Positions 31,657 through 44,091 of a stretch of DNA of 64,000 bases are shown here, one piece after another. The notes beneath the pieces were generated by a model. That model was not told the origin of the DNA, did not search any database, and saw only the letters and a list, made by a program, of their open reading frames with translations. The position numbers and the translations under genes are program-made. Source of the DNA: Blastobasis lacticolella (lineage: Eukaryota > Arthropoda > Insecta > Lepidoptera > Blastobasidae). The number at the start of each line of letters is the position of its first letter. Position 1 is the first letter of the stretch. Location of the stretch: the NCBI GenBank assembly GCA_905147135.1, contig LR990064.1:10186001-10250000 (forward strand), written 5' to 3'.

Positions 31657-33842
31657 TGAGCTGGGTCACGGCGTCAGATGTTCTCGGGGCGGTGGGCTGC
31701 GCGCGCTTGGCGAGCAATGCTGCCAACATCGCCATAGCGGCGCGCAGCTCTGCGTCGGGGTCGTTGTCCGGCGCGGGGCTAGCCGGCGGCCTTGCGTGCG
31801 GCTGGGCGGGTGCGGGGGTGAGGGCTGGGGGCGCGGGTGCGCGCTGCGTAGCCGCAAGGTCGCCGCGTCGCCGTTTGAGTGGCGGGCGGGCGACTGCGGG
31901 GTGCGGTAAGCGGGGGGCGGGCTGGTTCGCGCAGTGTGCGCTCGCTAGTGGCGGCGCCACCGGCGCAGCCGCTGTTGTTTGGGCTGCGCGTTTTTTCTTT
32001 TTGTTTCCCTGCCTGCGGGAAACAAAGTTATTTCGCTGCGATGCGGGGTCGTTTGCCGGCGCCATTAGTGTCGCCGGCGCCGACTCCGTCACTTGCGTGG
32101 GGTGTAGCGGTCGAGATGGTGGGCCTGTGCGGGCTACGGTTCCCGCCTTGCGGTTCCGCATCTCGCGGCGCAGCACGGGGCAGGAGGAGTGGTTCGCTGG
32201 GTGGGGGCCACGGCAGTTAACGCACGTGGCCGGCTCCGTTCGTGGGCGCGGGCAGTCGGCGGCGGCGTGCGCGTCTCCACAGCGCACACACGCCTGCGGG
32301 CGGTGGCAACATTTGGATGAGTGCCTAAATGCCTGGCATCGGTGACACTGTGCGGGGCCCTTCTTGCCCCGCCAGGCTTCTATTTTGATCCCCGGCATGT
32401 TCAATAACTCTGTGGTGTTATATATGCCGGGGGTTAAGTCGGGGGTTTGTTGGAGTACGATGTGGAATATGCACCCCGGGCGACCCTGTCGCGCCTTTAT
32501 GTTGCGTACATATTCCACAACGTACCCGCGCTGCTCTAGTGCGATCTTAATTGTTTCTGGCGGCGTGTCGGCCGGGAGGCCACGCAGCGCCACCTTGTGG
32601 CTGCGTTCCGCCGGCATGGAGTATGAGAACCAGCTGATCCCTTCCGTCTCTAGGGACGACAGGTATCCCTGGATCAGCCGGTACTCCTCTGCGGACTGCG
32701 TTGGGCGGGTGGCCTAGTTTGGCCGCTAGGGCGGCGAAGTGGGTTGCCCAGTCTGGGAGCCGCTCCACCACGAGGGGCGGGTAGCGCTCCCGCTTCGGTG
32801 GTGGATCGGCTGGAGCTGAGCCGCCATCCGTGGCGGGGGGTTTTGGCGATGCCGCTGCTGCGGCGTAGTTGCGCTGCGGCGTCGCCCGGGGCGCGGGTTG
32901 CGGTTGTAGTCGCGGTGCGGCGACCCCTGACGGGCCGGGGGCGCACTGCGGTTGCTGTTGGGCGGTCGTTGGGCGGCCGTGCATAGCGGCCGGCGGCGCT
33001 GCCCCGCGCGATGGGCGCTGGGGCAGAGGTGCGGCCGCGGTTGCGCGGCTTGTGGTGGCCGTTGTGGGCGGCAGTGGGCTGGCAGTGGCCGCCTGTGTCG
33101 TCGTCGGGCGTTGTTGCGCCGTCAGCGTCGACGGCGGCGTCGCAACGCCGAAGGCGTCGCGCCACTTCTTGACGCTAGGTGTCAGCGGTGGCGACGGCTT
33201 TTGTTGGGCCGCCAGGTCGAGTATTTTGGCCGGGGCGTCCTTGAAACGCACTCGGGGGTCTCGGGAGGTGGTCGGTGGCGGCGCTGTAGGCGAGTCGTTC
33301 GTCGCACGGCTCTCTGAGCGCGTGCGACGGGCGTCACCTACCTGTGTATCCCGCGTTGTTTTGCGCAGCGGGGTCAGGGCGGCTCTCGGGCTGGTCGCCT
33401 TCCGCTTGAGGGTAGGCGGCAGGGTGAGCGGAGCGCCTGCGAGCGCGTCCAGGGCCTGGAGCGCTGTCAGGTCAGCGGGGCAGAGCGCCGTGGCGTCGCC
33501 CAGCTCGTACTCGCGTACGCGCAGGTACGACGCCATCCAGCGCTGGAGGCCGTCGCTGAGGTAGCCGGCCTGCGCGATGCGGGCCACCATCACGAGGTCC
33601 GATTCATATCGGACTCTCGGTGATGAGGCCGCTGCGCTGGCCCTCTGCTGTGTTGCGGCTGGGCCGGAGATGGTACCTCCTAGGGAGTCCTGGTGGGCTG
33701 TTGGTGTTGGGGTCGTTCCCGGCGGTGCGGGTCTCGACGGCGTCGACGTTGCGTCGGCCCATTCGGGGCGAGCGACGTCGGTCGGCGTTGCGGGAGCCGG
33801 GATCGGGTCCGTCTCCTTGGGCGTGGCAGGCATGTCGCACAT
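31649..33842 (-). pseudogene. Jockey-2 ORF1, frameshifted
   Basis: A 35-bp deletion at the 32700/32701 junction (equivalent to 6941-6975 of Jockey-1, flanked by GCG) shifts the frame about 380 codons in, ahead of the pre-C2HC and zinc-knuckle region. The downstream frame is otherwise open. A few substitutions are present, for example Asp to Ala in the stretch before the knuckles. Confidence 0.9.
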
Positions 33843-34748
33843 TACGCACTGAACGCACTGCCACTGGTGTCAATGTCACTTATAGAGTTCACTCTGTCGC
33901 ACGGCACTTCTCAGCCCGAATACCGAGGTATGGTGGCGCCGGATCCTTTCGGAACGGGTGCCGGAGGTTATTCCATCAGAAATAACCTCCGACAGCTGTA
34001 CTGGGCTCGGGAGAAGGGGTCGTTTTTCGCGTTGGGAGGGAGTTGTCTCGACCTCAACCAAACGGGATTCCACGGAACGCGAGGGTAATTTTCGTTTTCG
34101 TGGTCGACTCAGCGATGTGCTTGCGCGCGCGAAACTGTCCAACTGTGGAAGTTGTAAAGGTGGTGTTTATATAGAGAAAATAAATAATAACGTATTTTCT
34201 AAACAACCTTTCAGTGAATAAAAGACACGTGATCGTGAAAGGCCGTTCTGACCAGATTTGCAAATAGTACAAACCTCGTCGTTTTTTGAATCGTTTAGAT
34301 CTAGGTTTGAATACATACATTTATGAATGCGTTTACGAAAAATAGGACCTCACATTTTAGAACATTATCATTTACATTTATGAAAAAACCACCCTTTATC
34401 ATCCACTGTCATCTCAGTTATTATTACTTTGTTTACCTAGTGTATCTTTTAATACTTATTTACCGAGTTAAGTATCTGATTATTTAGACCGTTATCACTT
34501 TCTATGGTGACATTGAATGTCGTTTCATCACATTGTAATTAGGTAGATATTTATTTATAAGAATGAAATAAATAAATCGAATATGTCGATCGTCAACGAA
34601 CTTGTGCAACTTGACAAAATAACAAAGAATTAAAAATCAACAAAACCATGTTAGTACATTGAATAATTAATCTAAGTACTTACTTCTAATTTTTTTTGTT
34701 TAAAAGTTAGTAGGTATTGCTTTAATTTATTTTATTTGATGATCCAAT

Positions 34749-35006
34749 TCGCCGTGTGGTGTCCGGCAGAGTAGAATAGCACCAATCCCTTCACTCATGG
34801 GTGTCGTACAAGGCGACTAATGTTTTCGAGGAAAAAGATCAAGAGTCTCCGTAGTCTGGAGAATGGGCAGCAGCATTTTCCATTGTTATATTTAAACACT
34901 GCGATCTCCAACCCGCCTGCCAAGCGTGGAGATTATGGCAACAATCCCCCTTTCGTGGGAGAGGCCCTAAGTCCTGCAGTGGACTGTTACGGGCTGTGAT
35001 GTGATG
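34749..35006 (+). mobile_element. SINE-like retroposon, copy in U3
   Basis: 258 bp; target duplications 34737-34748 and 35007-35018. Confidence 0.62.
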
Positions 35007-35222
35007 TGATGATCCAATGCAGATGGAAAACCCGTAATTGCTTTATTTCGTTTCAGCAGTTTCCGTTTAGGTATAGGGTGTAAATTAAAGTTGCAATGAT
35101 GTAAAAATGAAAAAGTACATATAAAACTGGGGTTAAAGTCAACACTCAAGAATCTTATGTCAAGACTTACGTAATGTTAAAAAGATGATACCTATAAAAG
35201 TAACTTATTTGCTAGGTTAGCT

Positions 35223-35329
35223 GAAAGAGATATATAGCGCTATCTCTTTCACGAGCCTGCAGGAATCACGCGACCGGGCGAATAGCCGTCCCGCATAAAT
35301 ACATGCGCTCTGCTTGCGACATCTCATTG
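35223..35329 (+). promoter_or_regulatory. Promoter of B copy 5
   Basis: Inverted repeat, TATA box and TCATTG unchanged. Confidence 0.62.
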
Positions 35330-35340
35330 CTCGTTCAGAC

Positions 35341-35592
35341 ATGGCTCCCGCGCGAAGTGCCTCGCGTAATATCGACGATCGCCTGGACAAGTATGACAGG
35401 AAATTGAAGAGAATATCACGAAGACTTGAAGAAAATGGGGGCAACAAACATTCGTCATTGCTGCGTCGAAGAAAGAAGTACACCCACAAAATCAACAAGC
35501 TCGTGGTGAAAAAGGAAAGGCGAACGAAATTCTGTCAAGGAGTTGACGAAATTAGTGAGCTCCTAAACAGCATAGCAATCGTGCGACACTGA
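35341..35592 (+). CDS. Gene B copy 5 (in the partial unit)
   Basis: Protein identical to the other copies. It is followed by another B rather than by A, so B outnumbers A here. Confidence 0.75.
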   Translation: MAPARSASRNIDDRLDKYDRKLKRISRRLEENGGNKHSSLLRRRKKYTHKINKLVVKKERRTKFCQGVDEISELLNSIAIVRH

Positions 35593-35640
35593 CATGGACC
35601 GTTGATGCTTTGAGCTGAAACGATCCATAGTGACATAAAA

Positions 35641-35656
35641 GGCCCTTATCAGGGCC
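35641..35656 (+). terminator. Histone-type 3' stem-loop of B copy 5
   Basis: GGCCCT-TATC-AGGGCC, 48 nt after the stop, retained despite the truncation about 200 nt further on. Confidence 0.85.
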
Positions 35657-35948
35657 ACAATTTATTCCTAAAGTTTCTAAGACACCAAAAAATACGAAAG
35701 TTTTTAATGGCTTCATGAATTACCCCTAAGTAGGTATATATAAACCCTTTCTTGTAATTATTGTCGTTAGGTGCCTACCTATTTTCGTTTGAATATTGCC
35801 ACTGACATAGTCCAAGTTTCGGATTATCCTGAATGTTATCCCATTCTTTGGTGACATACAAATGTCAACACTCAAGAATCTTATGTCAAGACTTACGTAA
35901 TGTTAAAAAGATGATACCTATAAAAGTAACTTATTTGCTAGGTTAGCT

Positions 35949-36055
35949 GAAAGAGATATATAGCGCTATCTCTTTCACGAGCCTGCAGGAATCACGCGAC
36001 CGGGCGAATAGCCGTCCCGCATAAATACATGCGCTCTGCTTGCGACATCTCATTG
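35949..36055 (+). promoter_or_regulatory. Promoter of B copy 6
   Basis: Complete inverted repeat, TATA and TCATTG; only about 86 bp of native sequence remain upstream of the inverted repeat before the duplication junction. Confidence 0.6.
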
Positions 36056-36066
36056 CTCGTTCAGAC

Positions 36067-36318
36067 ATGGCTCCCGCGCGAAGTGCCTCGCGTAATATCG
36101 ACGATCGCCTGGATAAGTATGACAGGAAATTGAAGAGAATATCACGAAGACTTGAAGAAAATGGGGGCAACAAACATTCGTCATTGCTGCGTCGAAGAAA
36201 GAAGTACACCCACAAAATCAACAAGCTCGTGGTGAAAAAGGAAAGGCGAACGAAATTCTGTCAAGGAGTTGACGAAATTAGTGAGCTCCTAAACAGCATA
36301 GCAATCGTGCGACACTGA
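36067..36318 (+). CDS. Gene B copy 6
   Basis: Same protein; one synonymous change (Asp16 GAT instead of GAC) unique to this copy. Confidence 0.75.
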   Translation: MAPARSASRNIDDRLDKYDRKLKRISRRLEENGGNKHSSLLRRRKKYTHKINKLVVKKERRTKFCQGVDEISELLNSIAIVRH

Positions 36319-36366
36319 CATGGACCGTTGATGCTTTGAGCTGAAACGATCCATAGTGACATAAAA

Positions 36367-36382
36367 GGCCCTTATCAGGGCC
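36367..36382 (+). terminator. Histone-type 3' stem-loop of B copy 6
   Basis: GGCCCT-TATC-AGGGCC, 48 nt after the stop. Confidence 0.85.
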
Positions 36383-36843
36383 ACAATTTATTCCTAAAGT
36401 TTCTAAGACACCAAAAAATACGAAAGTTTTTAATGGCTTCATGAATTACCCCTAAGTAGGTATATATAAACCCTTTCTTGTAATTATTGTCGTTAGGTGC
36501 CTACCTATTTTCGTTTGAATATCGCCACTGACATAGTCCAAGTTTCGGATTATCCTGAATGTTATCCCATTCTTTGGTGACATACAATGTTGTTTTACCA
36601 CATTCATAAATCAACGAATTCGTTTGTGAACAAACCTCTTTTCGTTTGTGGAATTGCATAAACCAAACAAACCCAATAATATCTAATAATTCATGAAAAG
36701 ATTAAACAACTACTTAAATACACCTAGTGTAACAGTACCATCCTGGGGAGTAAATATGGGAAATGCAATGTGTTAAGTGCATAAATATCTGTATAAATAA
36801 TTTAAATAGAAAAATCTTAGCACACTAGCACAATCACAATCTG

Positions 36844-37109
36844 TGAACAAGCTCAGCAATTTTGCGGGCTCAGCACGTCCAGGGTGTTCCCAAGGGTAGG
36901 TGAACTAGGAACGGGTTATCAATGAAACCAGTCGAAGTTCACATTCAAAAAAGGTATATTAAAAATTTACATCATAAAGTATATGTCAAACTGCACGGAA
37001 CATATCGCTACCGCGATGTAAAAGGTAGGCAGCGCCATCTAGTGACATCAAGCGGAAGTATATATAAAATGTACGACTAAAACAGTGTGATGTTAAAATA
37101 CGTTCAACA
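36844..37109 (-). repeat. 3' LTR of BEL-2
   Basis: 266 bp, same as the 3' LTR of BEL-1. Confidence 0.93.
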
Positions 37110-37389
37110 TTCTCGCCTACCAAGGACGAAGTGAACCTTTGTCCTTAAACAAATAAACCATAACAATTATGCAACAATAACTATTACTAATAAAATATGT
37201 GTAGATTAATAAATTAATAAATTGAAATATTAAAAATAACATAAAACCAAACAAATGTAATAAACTACCATAATTCATTTTCACAAAAATATGAAAAATC
37301 TATAGTTAAAATCCATTATTATAAAAAATCAAACAATTCATAATTAACATTCAGTATTATAAAAACATAGAACCGTAAATAATTGAAAT

Positions 37390-40300
37390 TCATTGAGCAA
37401 TTGGTAACAAACATAGCTTAGTTATCGCACGTTTTATGGAGCCGTTTTTGGTTTTTAATGTTACCACTCGAACTAAGCCATCCTTTCCAGGGTGGGTGGC
37501 GATCACTCTGCCATATAACCAACGGCATGGAGGCAATTCGTCCTCCTTTACAAGAACCACATCTCCAATGTTAACATTTGGAGTTTGAGATGCCCAACGA
37601 TACCTATGAAAGAATTTTAAAAGATATTCGCGTGACCATACCCGCCAGAAGTCTTGCAACATCCTTTGGGTGTACTGCCAGCGTCTCAATGAACCTACAT
37701 TTGATGTTTCATAGTTTCGGTCAGGCGGTAATATGAGAGGTTCTCCCACAAGAAAGTGACCCGGAGTCAAAACCGATGCACCATCTGTATCATCTGTAAG
37801 CGCAGATATTGGACGTGAGTTAAGGCAAGCCTCTACTTGCACCAAAACCGTAGCCAATTCTTCGTAGGTTAATGTCGATAGACCTACAATCCGTTTTAAA
37901 TGGTGCTTGACCGATTTAACGCCTGCTTCCCATAATCCACCAAAGTTTGGTGATCTTGCGGGAATGAAATACCAGTTGCAACCCTTCGTCGCTAATTGCT
38001 CCGCAACCTCATCAAGCATGGCCTTTTGTTCATCCAGCTGTAGTCTCCTCAGTTCGTTGGATGCGCCCACAAAGTTCGTAGCGTTGTCGCTCCAAAGATC
38101 CGAGCAATGTTCACGCCGCGCCACAAAGCGTTTGAATGCCTGTAGAAATCCGTCAGATGTAAGGTCGGTAACAACCTCCAAATGGATGGCACGTGTAGAC
38201 AGACACACAAAAAGGCATATATAACCTTTATAGGATTTATGGCCTCTGCCCTTGGCAGTTCGTATTTGTAGTGGACCTGCATAGTCCACGCCGCTGAGTT
38301 TGAATGGTCGCATTGGCGTCACTCTTTCCGAAGGAAGTTGTCCCATTAATTGATTGCTAACAACAGCTGAATTTTTAGCGCAAATTACACACTTTCTGTA
38401 ATAGGCTTTAATCTTTTGTTTGCCTCCTAAAATCCAGTACTTTGAAAGTACGTAACGCATCATCAGTTGAGGACCACCGTGCAAGGTCTGCTTGTGAGAA
38501 TCTGAGACTATAAGATCCGTCAGGTGACTATTTTTGGGCAATATGATGGGATGCTTTTGACCGAAACTTAACTGTGAATGTTCCAGTCTACCACCGATTC
38601 TTAGCAGCTGGTCTTCATCTACATAAGGGTTCAGCGATCGGAGACAGTTCCGTTTCGGTAAGTTTTTCTTTTGCAAAACCATCGCTCTCTCCTCGTTGAA
38701 GTTATCTACTTGACATTGAAGTATAACTTGATTCAATGCAACAGTTAATTCACGAGTCGTGAGATGTCCATTGCTCTTATTAATGTCTCTGATATTATTA
38801 ACATATCGCCTACAATATGCAAGGATTCTTACCATTCTTGTTAGAGAAGAAAATCTATTTATTACATCGTCCACTACTGTAGTGGCACAATGAACTCGAA
38901 CTTCTTCAATGTCGGTACTAAAATCTTTGGGCTTCTGGTATCTAATAGTGTCTTCGCGCAAGAAATCTGGACCTTGAAACCAAATAGCGTTGTCTATTAG
39001 CTGCGATGGAGGTAAGCCACGAGACGCGCCGTCAGCAGGATTTTGCTTCGAAGTTACATGAGACCAACTATGAGGATCCAAACTCGTTTGTATTTCGGAC
39101 ACCCTGTTGGCTACGAAAACCTTCCATCGACAGGGATGACTATTTAACCACGCCAGCACAACAGTGGAGTCAGTCCAAGCATGGATGTTTATCTTACTGA
39201 CTTGAAGAATCCTTGCAACTTCCAGTAACAATCTCGTTAGCAGGACAGCACCACATAATTCCAGCCTCGGAATTGACACCTGCTTGACAGGAGCCACCTT
39301 GGTTTTGGCAGATATTAAAGCAGTACGTACCGTGTTATCAAATGCAGTTGCTCTGACGTAAACTACAGCAGCGTAAGCCACCTTTGATGCATCGCAAAAA
39401 CCATGAAGCTCTACCAACGCATCGCTACTCCTCACACCAGTCCATCTGGGAATTTGTATGTTAACCAGCAGTTTCAATTCCTGACGATAGGTAAGCCACT
39501 CCTCTAATATATTTTTTGGGACGACTTCATCCCAGTCGATTCCAGCCAACCATAGTTTCTGTATAATACATTTTGAAACAATAATACTGGGTCCGACCCA
39601 ACCTAAAGGATCGTAAAACCGAGAAATATCGGATACAATTTTCCTTTTCGTTACAGGTTCTTCTAGTGCAGGGAGTTGTACTACATAACGAAATGAGTCG
39701 TCGCTGCGGTTCCAGGTAAGTCCTACAATTTTCATAATTTCATCTGTTTTGATTTTCAGGGTTCCCGGTACCGTTTCATTTGTAATTTCTTCCTTTACCT
39801 CTTTTTCTATTTCAGGTTTAACCATATAGTTTTGAATATCCTGCAGCAACTCGTCAGAATTACTGGACCACTTCTGTAACTCGAAACCAGCTCGTGCTAA
39901 AAGGTCAGTCATTTCCCGATAAACAGCTAATCCTTCCTCCTTAGATTGACAACCCGACAGCAAGTCATCCATATAAAAATCGGTAAGTACACGTTCAGAT
40001 GCCATGGGATGCTCACCATCATCATCCAGAGATGTTTGCTGTAAAGCCTTTACTGCCAGGTAAGGAGCGCTCGCCGTACCAAAGGTAACTCGCAGTAAAC
40101 GATAGTGTTTGATTTCAGCAGCAGTGTTGTCTCGCCAAAGAATCCTCTGATAATCAATATCTCGCTCATCGATCTTTATTTGACGATACATCTTGACAAT
40201 ATCTGCTGTAAGGCATATTGGATGAACTCTCCAGCGCATAATTATATGCCTCAAGTCAGACTGCAACGTAGGGCCGACCAAAGAGTTATCATTTAGAGAC

Positions 40301-41418
40301 TTGCCATTGGATCCTTTACAAGATGCATCAAACACTACTCTGACCTTCGAAGTTTCCTTGTCCTCGCGTATCACTGCATGGTGCGGTAAATAAATTGCCT
40401 TTGGATTGCCTTTTTCCGTATCAGGTACTACCTCCATGTGGTTCAATTCGAGGTACTCGTTGATAACTTCTGAATATGTACGCTTCAGGCGTTCATTCTT
40501 ACTCAGCCTATATTCCAGTGAACGAAGCCGCTTTTCCGCAATCTTATACGAATCGGTAACCTGAGGTTTATCTTGATTAAAAGGAAGGCGCACGATGTAC
40601 CTACCTTCCGCGTCTTTTCGAGTTGTTGCAGCAAAGTACTCTTCACAGCGCCTTTCATCATCCCTTAGAACCCTTTCCAAAGACTCAAAATTATCGGATT
40701 CCAGTTCCCATAAGCGCTTTAATAAATCATTATCATCTACGCGACAATGCATAACCTTGATATCTCTATCATTATTATAAGTTGATGTCTTCACGACACC
40801 CGACAATATCCATCCCAAAGTCGTAGACTGGGCGATAGGTGAACCGAGTGATGCCTTTCTTACGCCATCCTGTATAACCTTTCCGTATACCTCAGCTCCT
40901 AACAGCACATCTATGCGGTTTGGTGTGTGGTATTTAGGATCAGCCAACACTAAGTTGTTAAATTCCGTCCAACATATTGAATCCACCTTTGTTGCAGGGA
41001 GAAGAGTCGTTATGGACTTTAAGACGTAAGCATTCACTTTGATGACACACCTGGAATCAATACGTGAAGTAATTTCCATCGAAACCATCGCCTTGGAGAT
41101 CAAACTATTATCTCCACCAATGCCTGTAATTTTTCCTCTTACAGGAATCTTTTTCAACCCCATTTGCTGTACTACTGATTCTGTCACAAACGATGATTGT
41201 GACCCCTGATCCAGTAACGCGCGAATCATAAAGCTTTCACAGTTTTTCGACAAAGCTTTGACTAACGCCGTCGCCAGCAAAACTTGATCACATACCCTAC
41301 CTGTCGAAAAACAGGAAATAATTGGATCGTCAGTCAACTTGGCAGTTGCTATATTAGACACGTTGGTGTCTCCTGTATTACTCCCATCTTTGTTGATACC
41401 ATCTTGATATTTACCCAT
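37390..41418 (-). pseudogene. BEL-2 protease-pol region, 1342 codons open
   Basis: The frame is open from 41523; the first Met is at 41418. Protease LLDQGSQ near residue 68, RT YMDD near 481, RNase H CDASK near 674, H2C2 finger near 1011, integrase D near 1112 and E near 1162. All catalytic residues I can see are present. It is cut off from gag by the TAA at 41524-41526. Confidence 0.9.
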
Positions 41419-41523
41419 ACCCTTAGGATGTAACAGAGAGTGATGCTTCCGTTTACAAATCCTACATGTAAAATTAGTTCGACAAGACTTAGCAGAGTGA
41501 TTGCCACCCAGGCAAACGAAACA

Positions 41524-42195
41524 TTACTTATTTTTGAGAACGTACTCACGACGTGACTCAACGCTATCTTTAATAAACTCCTTGCAAGAACTAAGTCTAT
41601 GATCGCCTTGACAAAATATACATTTTAAATTCGCTGTGACATGCAGAGATTTAACCCTATTAACAGGGGGATGATTGTTACTATTCTGTGACTTATTGCT
41701 TGCATTGGACCTCGGATCAAGAAACTCAATAGCACGATATCTATTAGTAATGAATTCTGAAAACTGTTTATATGTAGGCAAAGTATTAGGACTCGTGCTA
41801 TTCATTACGGAAAATTCCCATTGCCTTCTAGATTCGTGGTCCAATCGCGTGGTCAACAGATGTATGATGATAACATCCCAACTCTCAGTCTCAACACCCA
41901 AATTTGACAAAGCAGACAGACAATCGTTGGTAGTATCAATTAAACCTTTCAACGCAACAGCTGATTCATTAGTTAAACTTTTTAGTCCAAAAAGTCTACT
42001 AAGAATATGGTGGCAAATATACTTCTTATTATTATACCTCTCCTCTAGTATTTGCCAACACCTGCCATAATTATCGTCAGCGATAGGTATATTTCTTAAA
42101 AGTTGTTCAGCCTCGCCCTGTAAATAACCCTTTAAATAATGTAACTTTTGAACCCCATCTAAATCCTGATTACAATGCACTAATGATCGAAACAA
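41524..42195 (-). pseudogene. BEL-2 gag middle part
   Basis: Ends in TAA (41524-41526) inside the zinc-knuckle region, where BEL-1 has a leucine codon. The knuckle cysteine mutated in BEL-1 is intact here. Upstream it meets the shared gag frameshift. Confidence 0.85.
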
Positions 42196-42620
42196 ATCCC
42201 TAAATGTTGGCCATTCGGAATATTTACCACTAAAAACAGGAATGTTATTTTAGGCAACATTACTCGAGACGATGACGTACTAGATGTCTTAGCTGTGCAT
42301 TCAACACTACCACTGCTTTCAACACTATCAAATGCCAACATTGCCGATTTAAGTGCACATTTATAATCCATATAAGCCTCTTCGGTAGTATCATATGTCT
42401 CATTTGTTACATACTTTGTCTTCCGCAAGTCTTCGGATAATACACTACGCAATAATTCCTTATGACCAGTTAAAAATTCTAGCCACAGTTGATCAATACT
42501 CTCTGAACGCGTCTCAATGTACTGTTTAGTAATGCGATCTTTCGGGCTTTTCTTAAAATTAGAATAAGCTTTCAAAATTCGTGCAGATAAATCTGCCTGA
42601 AAGTTGAGTATAAGATCCAT
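42180..42620 (-). pseudogene. BEL-2 gag N-terminus
   Basis: 146 codons, same frameshifted end as in BEL-1. Confidence 0.8.
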
Positions 42621-43330
42621 GATTTATAATAAATAATTATAAGACACGACGAGAGAAGTGAACAACAAACTACTTTAACTTTATATCAACTTATACCAAG
42701 AAGCACACAATACTTAAAATATTCTAAGTGTTTGGGATACAACTTAATTCTTGCGGAAATCCGGCATGGATTCCCCGTACCTCCGTTATTTTTCAAATTA
42801 TTCTAAGTCCCAACACCAACTAGAATATTTTCTAAGTCCAAAACAGTTATAAATTTTCTAAGTTACAATCTTCCTGATAATAAAGTCCATATTTGTTTAA
42901 CAAAATAAAAAATAAAATCTTCAAAACACGTAAGTTTAAATCCTCTTGAAGTTAAAGTTGCAATTCCTCTGGCAAAATATCACAAAAGTACTCACAGTTT
43001 ATGCGCACATCACACTTCACCACACTCGCACCGTTACCCTGATGACGTATTGTAGCCGCCCTGCACCACCTGATAGTCGACGTCCACCTTCTCAACCAGA
43101 CACCTTCACTCCCGGCTGCATCAAAGTACTCCTGGTAGCTTACTCGCACTTGCCTCCACGTAATCCTGACAGTACCCTTGTACTGTCTGAAGCGCAGCGT
43201 TTCTGCAGCTGGCTCCTGGTCTACTACGTTTGCAATAGCGATCCACTATCCGCAGTAGGAGTAGGTATGTAGTATTCAAAAAAGCCGACTAAGTAGGCTA
43301 GTGCTCGGACCTGATCCAATATGACCAAAA

Positions 43331-43347
43331 TCCGGCTCGAAGGACCA
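43331..43347 (-). other. BEL-2 primer-binding site, tRNA-Tyr type
   Basis: TCCGGCTCGAAGGACCA beside the 5' LTR. Confidence 0.72.
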
Positions 43348-43613
43348 TGAACAAGCTCAGCAATTTTGCGGGCTCAGCACGTCCAGGGTGTTCCCAAGGG
43401 TAGGTGAACTAGGAACGGGTTATCAATGAAACCAGTGGAAGTTCACATTCAAAAAAGGTATATTAAAAATTTACATCATAAAGTATATGGCAAACTGCAC
43501 GGAAAATATCGCTACCGCGATGTAAAAGGTAGGCAGCGCCATCTAGTGACACCAAGCGTAACTATATATAAAATGTACGACTATAACAGTGTGATGTTAA
43601 AATACGTTCAACA
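43348..43613 (-). repeat. 5' LTR of BEL-2
   Basis: 266 bp, same as the 5' LTR of BEL-1, keeping the same differences from the 3' LTR. Confidence 0.93.
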
Positions 43614-43649
43614 ATCTGAGAACGACAATACGCTACACTGATTACCCCG

Positions 43650-43707
43650 CCCTTTAGGGTGACTACCTGCTTATATATAGCTTTGAAATTTTAAAAACTA
43701 TTCATTC
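43650..43707 (+). promoter_or_regulatory. Core promoter of A copy 5
   Basis: Intact core elements with a BEL LTR just upstream. Confidence 0.62.
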
Positions 43708-43736
43708 TGTCGTTGACCGTGCGAGGCGCAACAGCA

Positions 43737-44057
43737 ATGGATAACTTTTTCGACGATGACACGATGGACCTTAGCCTGCCCGCCATCGCCATCGCCAGCG
43801 GCTCCGGTTACTCTCCGGCTGTAGCGGAGTCTCCGCCGAGCTGGACGGTGGACAATTTAAATTCTTCGGAAATGTCATGGTCATGGAATTCCGATTCCGA
43901 TGATGACCTGGAAGCGAGCGACGACTTGTTGGATCTTCCCAGTCCAACCAATAGTTGTTACTCGCCGTCTCCGGAGTATGCATTTGAGGATCCTGAGCAC
44001 GAAAACGAAATCGAAGAGGTCGTCCAGTATCCGGTTGAAACGGCTCCTGCAGCGTGA
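43737..44057 (+). CDS. Gene A copy 5
   Basis: 106-aa protein identical to copy 1; carries the synonymous BEL-unit marker at Asp7. Confidence 0.75.
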   Translation: MDNFFDDDTMDLSLPAIAIASGSGYSPAVAESPPSWTVDNLNSSEMSWSWNSDSDDDLEASDDLLDLPSPTNSCYSPSPEYAFEDPEHENEIEEVVQYPVETAPAA

Positions 44058-44075
44058 AGCCCCCCCACATGAAAC

Positions 44076-44091
44076 GGCCCTTTTCAGGGCC
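44076..44091 (+). terminator. Histone-type 3' stem-loop of A copy 5
   Basis: GGCCCT-TTTC-AGGGCC, 18 nt after the stop. Confidence 0.88.

Larger units (their letters stand above)
25791..34140 (-). mobile_element. Jockey-2: second Jockey copy, broken and carrying a nested LINE
   Basis: Same insertion base and same AACTGTGGAA duplication (25781-25790 and 34141-34150) as Jockey-1. Its length equals Jockey-1 plus the 2,249-bp nested insertion minus a 35-bp deletion. Since the site is identical, it arose by array amplification rather than by a second transposition. Confidence 0.95.
23450..35340 (+). repeat. Array unit U3 (carries Jockey-2 and nested LINE)
   Basis: 11,891 bp = 3,531 + 8,350 + 10, so the monomer itself is full length. 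Confidence 0.92.
35341..36066 (+). repeat. Partial array unit U3' (726-bp tandem duplication)
   Basis: Begins as a normal unit, then jumps at 35861-35864 from the B-A spacer back to a point about 200 bp upstream of a B start codon. The result is an extra complete B gene with promoter and stem-loop but no A gene. Confidence 0.92.
36844..43613 (-). mobile_element. BEL-2: BEL/Pao element, second copy
   Basis: 6,770 bp at the same base of the unit as BEL-1, with ATCTG at 36839-36843 and 43614-43618. I noticed only about five base differences from BEL-1. It shares the gag frameshift but has a different stop codon. Confidence 0.95.
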
